Source: Thamnidium elegans (lineage: Eukaryota; Mucoromycota; Mucoromycetes; Mucorales; Mucoraceae). Taken from it: a DNA stretch of 64,000 bases. This document shows, one piece after another, positions 59,051 through 64,000 of the stretch. Position 1 is the first letter of the stretch. Every line of letters begins with the position of its first letter. The translations under genes were made by a program, and so were the position numbers. Location: the NCBI GenBank assembly GCA_025201345.1, contig JAIXMG010000020.1:1-64000 (forward strand), given 5' to 3'. The notes under the pieces were generated by a model. That model did no database searches and had not been told where the DNA came from. It saw nothing but the letters and a program-made list of their open reading frames with translations.

Positions 59051-59312
59051 GTTAATCAATAGATAGTGCGGTAAAGTGTAAAAAGAGTATGATAAGATAA
59101 TAATAAAAATGAGCACCAGTTCCTGTTTTATAAGTAGGATAAAAGATTTAAATAAAAAGTAAAATGGAAATTAAGATCCAAGGGAATTTAAGTATAAATA
59201 AAATAAAAGAGCTTGATTTAAAGGACTTTTATAAGATAAGATTAAATTGTTTTACAAAAAGTGAATTGCATTTTATTAAATAAAAAGTTAAAGGTATTTA
59301 TATTATTTTGGT
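59051..59312 (+). repeat. tRNA-Leu-associated repeat, copy 2
   Basis: Begins ~92 bases after tRNA-Leu(AAG). Same order of conserved blocks as 34820-35140 inverted: GTTAATCAATAGATAGTG, GAGCACCAGTTCCTG, TTTTATAAGTAG, AAGATCCAAGGGAATT, GACTTTTATAAG, GTGAATTG, TATTTATATTATTT. No ORF; many small indels between copies. Confidence 0.7.
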
Positions 59313-59561
59313 TTTCTTTAAATTTATAACAACCATGAAGGTTTGATTCTTTTGTACTAGGTCAACAAGGACTATCCCTGCTAACATTATTTTATCAGAA
59401 AGAGATAGTTTATATAACATTGTTCATTCTTTTTTTAAAACCAATTGAAAGTCACAAGTGATTAGTAATGAAAAATAAGTGTTATATAAAAAAAGATATC
59501 GGATAATATTGTACATTTCAATTTTTTTCCCTCTTACTACTTTTCTTTTTATAAATAAATA

Positions 59562-59960
59562 ATGGAAACTCCTACCGTATCATCTCCTTCAAACTATGCC
59601 GAGCACCGCGAGAAGTACGGTTACAATCAAGTACTCCAAGTAGGAAACCGTATTGATATTGCAGGTCAAGGCGGATGGAATAAAGAGATCAAATTTACTT
59701 ACAAGAACATTGAAGAAGAAATCATGCAAGCATTTGATAACGTAGAACACGTACTAAATAGTGTAGGCTCATCATGGAAAGACGTCTACAGCGTAACATC
59801 TTATCACGTACCATTAAATCAAGAAGCTACTAGTTTATTCCCTAAACTTTTTAAAAAATATATTGGTGATCGAGCTCCTATTTGGACTTGTGTTGGAGTA
59901 TCTGAGTTAGGAGAAAAAGAAATGCATGTAGAAATTGTTGTAACTGCTTACAAGCCATAA
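59562..59960 (+). CDS. RidA/YjgF/UK114-family protein
   Basis: Intronless 132-aa frame. The family hydrolyses reactive enamine/imine intermediates from amino acid metabolism or acts as an endoribonuclease. Seen here: YNQVLQVGNRIDIAGQGGW near residue 21, the NVEHVLNSVGSSWKDVYSVT helix/strand, and the closing block RAPIWTCVGVSELG...VEIVVTAYKP. The Arg in DRAPIWT aligns with the substrate-binding Arg of RidA, but the preceding and following residues differ from canonical RidA, so it is a divergent member. Length fits the family. Confidence 0.9.
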   Translation: METPTVSSPSNYAEHREKYGYNQVLQVGNRIDIAGQGGWNKEIKFTYKNIEEEIMQAFDNVEHVLNSVGSSWKDVYSVTSYHVPLNQEATSLFPKLFKKYIGDRAPIWTCVGVSELGEKEMHVEIVVTAYKP

Positions 59961-60189
59961 AATAGTAATTACTCCTCCTTTCTGCAAAGTATTATACCAT
60001 TTTAGGTTAAAACTGTAGATCATAATTACAAATATATGTTTAAACGCGTGCTTTAAAAAAAAATTAAATGACACACAAAATAAAACCAAGCTTTTTTTTT
60101 TTTGCGTCACGATAAATTACTTGTAACACGTAAATAATGAGTTTTTTTTTTCCCTTCTCTCTCTTTCTTCTTGTTCATTCCATTTACTA

Positions 60190-61200
60190 ATGACTCAACA
60201 CTATCCTGTTATAATCTCGATCGATTTTGGTAAAGTAAAAAAGAATAAAGAAAAGAGAAGAGCTCATAAGTTAACCTATTTTATTATTATTATTTTTTTT
60301 TTATTTTTCAAAAAAAAAAAAAAAGGTACAACATACTCGGTAAGAATAAACAAAAAAAAAAAAAATACATAAATATCAGCCAAAGTTTTTTTTTTTTTTT
60401 TTTAATATGTAATTAAAAGGGTTGTTGCTATGCATTAGCCGATACAACACAGGTACACGATATAATCAAATGGCCAAAGAGTAACGGATTTTATGCCAAA
60501 GTACCTTCTCTTGTATACTACCGAAACAAAAATGGCAAATTGTTAGATTGGGGCAAAGGTGCGAGATTACTATCGTTAAGGGTAAATATACAATAAAAAC
60601 CGAAAAAAAAAATCCTGGCCACTCATATCTTTTTTTTTAGCCAGATAATGATGGTACCTTAATTCAATACTTTAAATTAGCTCTTATAAGTCAAGAAATG
60701 AAACTACCACCTAACAAGACACATGTACAAGTCATTGCTGATTACCTAAGACGATTCCATGATTATGTCTATGAGGAACTATTAAAGACATTTCTATTAA
60801 AAGATTATAGGCAGCATCAATACCGTTATGTAGGTACATATATAAAAGAAAAAATCAATTGTAAGAAACAAAAGAAAAAATAACATGATTACTTTCAAAA
60901 AAAAAAAAAAAAAAAAAAAAAGTGCCTCACAGTACCTGCAATTTGGTCAGATGAAACCAAAGCATATATGCGCGAAGCAGCTATTGAAGCAGGATTGATT
61001 CAACAAGATGATCCACTTCACCGTTTAGAACTAATCAGCGAACCAGAAGCAGCAGCAGCGTATTGTGAAAATAAGTATAATTCATGGAATTTAACAGATG
61101 GTGATATATTTATGATTGTGGATGCTGGTGGAGGTACTGTGGATTTAATTACCTAGTAAGTAAAGTTGTATGTGTGCGTTCATGTGAGTTTACTAACCAC

Positions 61201-61231
<31 letters not shown>

Positions 61232-62403
61232 TGATTGAGGATTCAACACCACCTAGAACATTAAGAGAGGTGACACATGGTAACGGTGCTATGTGTGGTA
61301 GTGCATTTATCGATCAAAATATGAAAAAATTAATTCGGTCTAAATTACTAAGTAAGGATATGCCATCATGTATGTTTGAAATGATGATGGATACATTTAT
61401 AGAAAGAATAAAGGTAAGTGATATATATATATATATATAAATAAGAGAGGATGATTCACAAGATATTAATTATAATTTGCAGCCAAATTATCGGGGTGAT
61501 GAGAATGAAGTATACACTATAGAAGTACCAGCTGGAGCATTACCATATATTCCACCAAACTTATTAAACGACGTAAGTTCCAGTAACATACAGGTTTATT
61601 ATTATTGTGTATGCTAACCTAAAATATATAGGATAACCACATGATATTTACCTTTATTGAATTACGAGACAAAGTATTCAACCCAGTTTTAAAGAACGTA
61701 ATTAAACTGGTAAAAGAACAATTAATGCAAGTGGATCAATCAATCGAAGCCATTTTTTTAGTTGGAGGATTTGGATGTTCTGAATACCTGTACGATATTT
61801 TAAAATTAGAATTTAGTCAAGTGGTGAAAGAGATAGCTATGCCACCAAGAGGTGAATTAGCAGTAGCTCAAGGTGCTGTCTATCACATCTTGAGGCCAAA
61901 CCTTGTTACCAGTAAGTTATTAAGACGTACATACGGTGTAAGAACTAGACTTCCATTTGAAGAAGGATTAGATCCAGAATCAAGCGCAATTATAACTAAA
62001 GATGGTGTAAAACGTTGTTCAACTCGGTTTGATGTCATTGCAAAAAAGGGGCAACGTATTTCGATCGATCAAAAGATTAAAAGATCGTATTGGATAGAGT
62101 ATCCCAAGCATACAGAAGGTAATTACTTGCAAAAATAAAAAAATAAAAATAAAACTAATACATATAAAAACAGCGGATTTATATGCTTCTGATAGCGATT
62201 CTATACCAAGACAAATAACAGACTCAGTTATAAAGTTAGCAGAGTTTCCTATAAAGATGCCACTGCTACCAAACGTGAAAGCAGGTACACGCATGGACGT
62301 GACAATAGAGTTTATATTCGGTTTCACAGAAATTAAGATGATTGTTTACTTGGCTGGTACAATAAGTGAACATGTAATAGAATCAATTGATATAATTGCC
62401 TAA
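60190..62403 (+). CDS. HSPA12-like Hsp70-family ATPase-domain protein
   Basis: Nine exons (60190-60229, 60326-60339, 60420-60581, 60641-60829, 60923-61155, 61230-61413, 61483-61572, 61632-62118, 62174-62403) give 542 aa. The phosphate-1 loop IDFGTTYSG is split over a 14-nt exon. CLTVPAIWSDETK, ISEPEAAAAYC, VDAGGGTVDLITY and IFLVGGFGCSEYLY follow in the order of the actin/Hsp70 ATPase fold. The wording of these blocks and the lack of a normal substrate-binding domain match HSPA12-type proteins, which are numerous in filamentous and mucoralean fungi. A canonical chaperone function is not established. Three introns end in long A-runs before AG. Confidence 0.88.
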
Positions 62404-62613
62404 TAAAAAATATAATTTCCCTTAATATCCTTCTTTTACATGTATAAAGCATACTTGACCTAATTCTGACGAATTAAGAACCAATCATAGCATAATATTT
62501 CATGTGAGAATATTATTCCAAACTCCCTCTTTTTTTATTTTATTTTATTCGTTTTCTTCCTTTTTATTATTTTCTCTCTTTTTTTTTTTTACATAAACAT
62601 ACAAAAACAACAA

Positions 62614-63496
62614 ATGTCTACACCAAGAAGAAGAATCGAAACTGATGTTATGAAACTGTAAGTGAGATTCTTTTTTTAAAAGGAAAAAAGTAACAGCTTT
62701 AAAAAAAAAGAAGAAGAAAGAAGCTAACGTGTTTTTTTTTTCTGTTAAGCTTAATGAGTGATTACGAAGTAACTTTAGTAAACGATAATATGCAAGAATT
62801 TTATGTTCGCTTTCATGGTCCAACTGATAGTAAGTACTATAAAATAAAGATGAAATCGGGGAAATATTTTGAATTAAAATAATATAAAACCAGCACCTTT
62901 TACTGGTGGTGTTTGGAAAGTTCATGTTGAACTTCCTGATCAATATCCTTACAAATCACCGAGTATTGGTTTTATGAATAGAATATTTCACCCTAATATC
63001 GATGAAGTGTAAGTAAACATTTTTTAGTTTTGTATTTATCGTTATTAAAATTATTTTATAGTAGTGGTTCAGTTTGTTTAGATGTCATCAATCAAACCTG
63101 GAGTCCAATGTTTGGTGAGTTTTTTTTTTTTTTGCTGTTGTTATTATTATTGCGTATATTGATTTTATTTTAGACATGATAAATATTTTTGAGGTATTTC
63201 TTCCTCAATTACTTCGATATCCTAACCCAACTGATCCTTTGAATGGAGAGGCTGCTGCTTTATTAATGAGAGAACCACCCAAGTATGAAGCTAAAGTAAA
63301 AGGTATAACTTTTTTTTTTATATGTGAAATTTCAATATAATCTTAATAAAAATTTCTTTTTTATTTAGATTATGTATCAAGATATGCTACAAAAGAAGCT
63401 GCAGATGCGGCTGCTGATGAAAGCTCTGATGAAGAAGATATGAGTTCTGTTAGCTTTGATTCTTCAGAAGACGAAGCTACTGGTATGGAGTTGTAA
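62614..63496 (+). CDS. UBC8: Ubiquitin-conjugating enzyme E2, UBC8/UBE2H type
   Basis: Six exons (62614-62657, 62750-62829, 62894-63008, 63062-63114, 63174-63302, 63369-63496) give 182 aa. N-terminal [33 protein letters not shown] with active-site Cys85, then [20 protein letters not shown] and [15 protein letters not shown], are all diagnostic of UBC8/UBE2H. The acidic Ser/Asp/Glu-rich tail after residue 150 is also typical. The enzyme works with the GID/CTLH ubiquitin ligase that degrades gluconeogenic enzymes in yeast. All six exon phases agree. Confidence 0.95.
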
Positions 63497-63761
63497 TAAA
63501 ATACAATATACATACATAGGGCATGTATAAAAAAAAAAGACCTTTTAAGCTCCGTTTATTTTTTATGTGCTTTTTTAAATTGTAAGTCAGTCATGAGCAG
63601 GGCGGATTTCGTGTGTGTGTGTGTGTGAGAGAGAAAGAGAGAAAAGTGTGTGTGAGTTACAAACGTGAGCGAGACCTTTTTTTTTTATTTATTTATTTTT
63701 TTTTTTTTTTTTTTTTCTATTCTTTCTTCTTTTACCCCGGATAAACCGCGTTTTATAAATT
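63497..63761. other. Intergenic region with GT/GA and T tracts
   Basis: A (GT)n(GA)n microsatellite at 63611-63655 and a long T-rich run at 63677-63717 precede the GEM1 start. Confidence 0.6.
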
Positions 63762-64000
63762 ATGAGAAGAGATGTTCGTATTCTTCTTGTCGGCGATGGT
63801 AAGAAAAAGATAACATTATATATATGTGAACTAATTAGTCAAACTAATGTCCTCATGTATTTCTTCTTCTTATAATAGAGGGAGTAGGAAAAAGTACACT
63901 AATTGCTTCTTTAATCAAAGAATCTTTCATCCCAAATGTAAAATAATACAACAAAAAATAATAAACAAACTTTTAATGACTAAATGAAACTTTTTTTATT
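63762..64000 (+). CDS. GEM1: Mitochondrial Rho GTPase (Miro/Gem1), 5' end only
   Basis: Two exons are in the window: 63762-63798 and 63879-63937, the latter ending at a GTAAAA donor; the gene continues past base 64000. The residues MRRDVRILLVGDEGVGKS then TLIASLIKESFIPN match the start of the first GTPase domain of Miro/Gem1, with an intact P-loop (GDEGVGKS) and the family's FIP segment. Miro proteins are outer-membrane GTPases with two GTPase domains and EF-hands that control mitochondrial shape, inheritance and ER contacts. The identification rests on ~32 residues. Confidence 0.75.

Noticed and set aside
1..64000. CRISPR arrays, riboswitches, bacterial-type operons or Shine-Dalgarno sites
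   Set aside because: The sequence is eukaryotic with spliced genes; no regularly spaced repeat-spacer array was seen.

Overview
The window looks like a chromosome segment from an AT-rich early-diverging fungus, most probably Mucoromycota (Mucorales-like). The reasons are genes split by many 50-70 nt GT-AG introns with CTAAC/CTGAC branch points, A- or T-homopolymers around starts and introns, two split-codon-box tRNA-Leu genes, Tc1/mariner- and LINE-type transposon relics, and gene families typical of that group (RTA1-like, HSPA12-like, F-box, TBC, amino acid permease). Gene models were assembled by eye from reading frames and splice consensus; no searches were run.

Layout. 0-5.4 kb: a head-to-head catalase pair (one with a signal peptide, cut by the window edge; one complete 700-aa large-subunit enzyme), a broken C2H2 zinc-finger ORF and an AIM41/YqeY mitochondrial protein. 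5.5-9.8 kb: a Gyp7-type Rab GAP and a J-domain protein fused to a polytopic TMEM185-like body with a cysteine cluster. 9.9-13.9 kb: a transposon island with a ~2.4 kb element with ~150-bp inverted ends holding decayed transposase pieces, followed immediately by a complete Tc1/mariner DD34E transposase gene. 14.2-23.2 kb: lipid phosphate phosphatase, saccharopine-dehydrogenase-like oxidoreductase, leukotriene-A4-hydrolase-type aminopeptidase and sphingoid-base-phosphate phosphatase; two of these are PAP2-superfamily lipid phosphatases.

23-33 kb: a small putative two-exon gene, an amino acid permease, HEM3 (with an 11-nt exon) and an F-box protein. 33-44 kb is gene-poor and repeat-rich: a long inverted repeat, tRNA-Leu(UAG) followed by a repeat block that recurs downstream of the second tRNA-Leu near 59 kb, a cluster of AGCGCT palindromes, two copies of a ~1.85 kb unit each carrying a sulfotransferase-like gene, and two LINE reverse-transcriptase tails, one with a poly(A) end.

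44-64 kb is gene-dense again: RTA1-like membrane protein plus a truncated duplicate, KGD2 (TCA cycle E2o), LRRC40-like protein, type IV dipeptidyl aminopeptidase (with an apparent 1-nt frameshift in its membrane anchor), an Alba-domain protein, a degenerate Rab-like protein with a coiled tail, tRNA-Leu(AAG), a RidA-like protein, an HSPA12-type Hsp70 relative, the E2 enzyme UBC8, and the first exons of the mitochondrial Rho GTPase GEM1.

Most genes are unrelated housekeeping functions with no evident pathway cluster. The most unusual items are the J-domain/TMEM185/cysteine-string architecture, the shared repeat beside both tRNA-Leu genes, the mosaic sulfotransferase duplication, and the Rab-like protein lacking normal G3 and G4 motifs.
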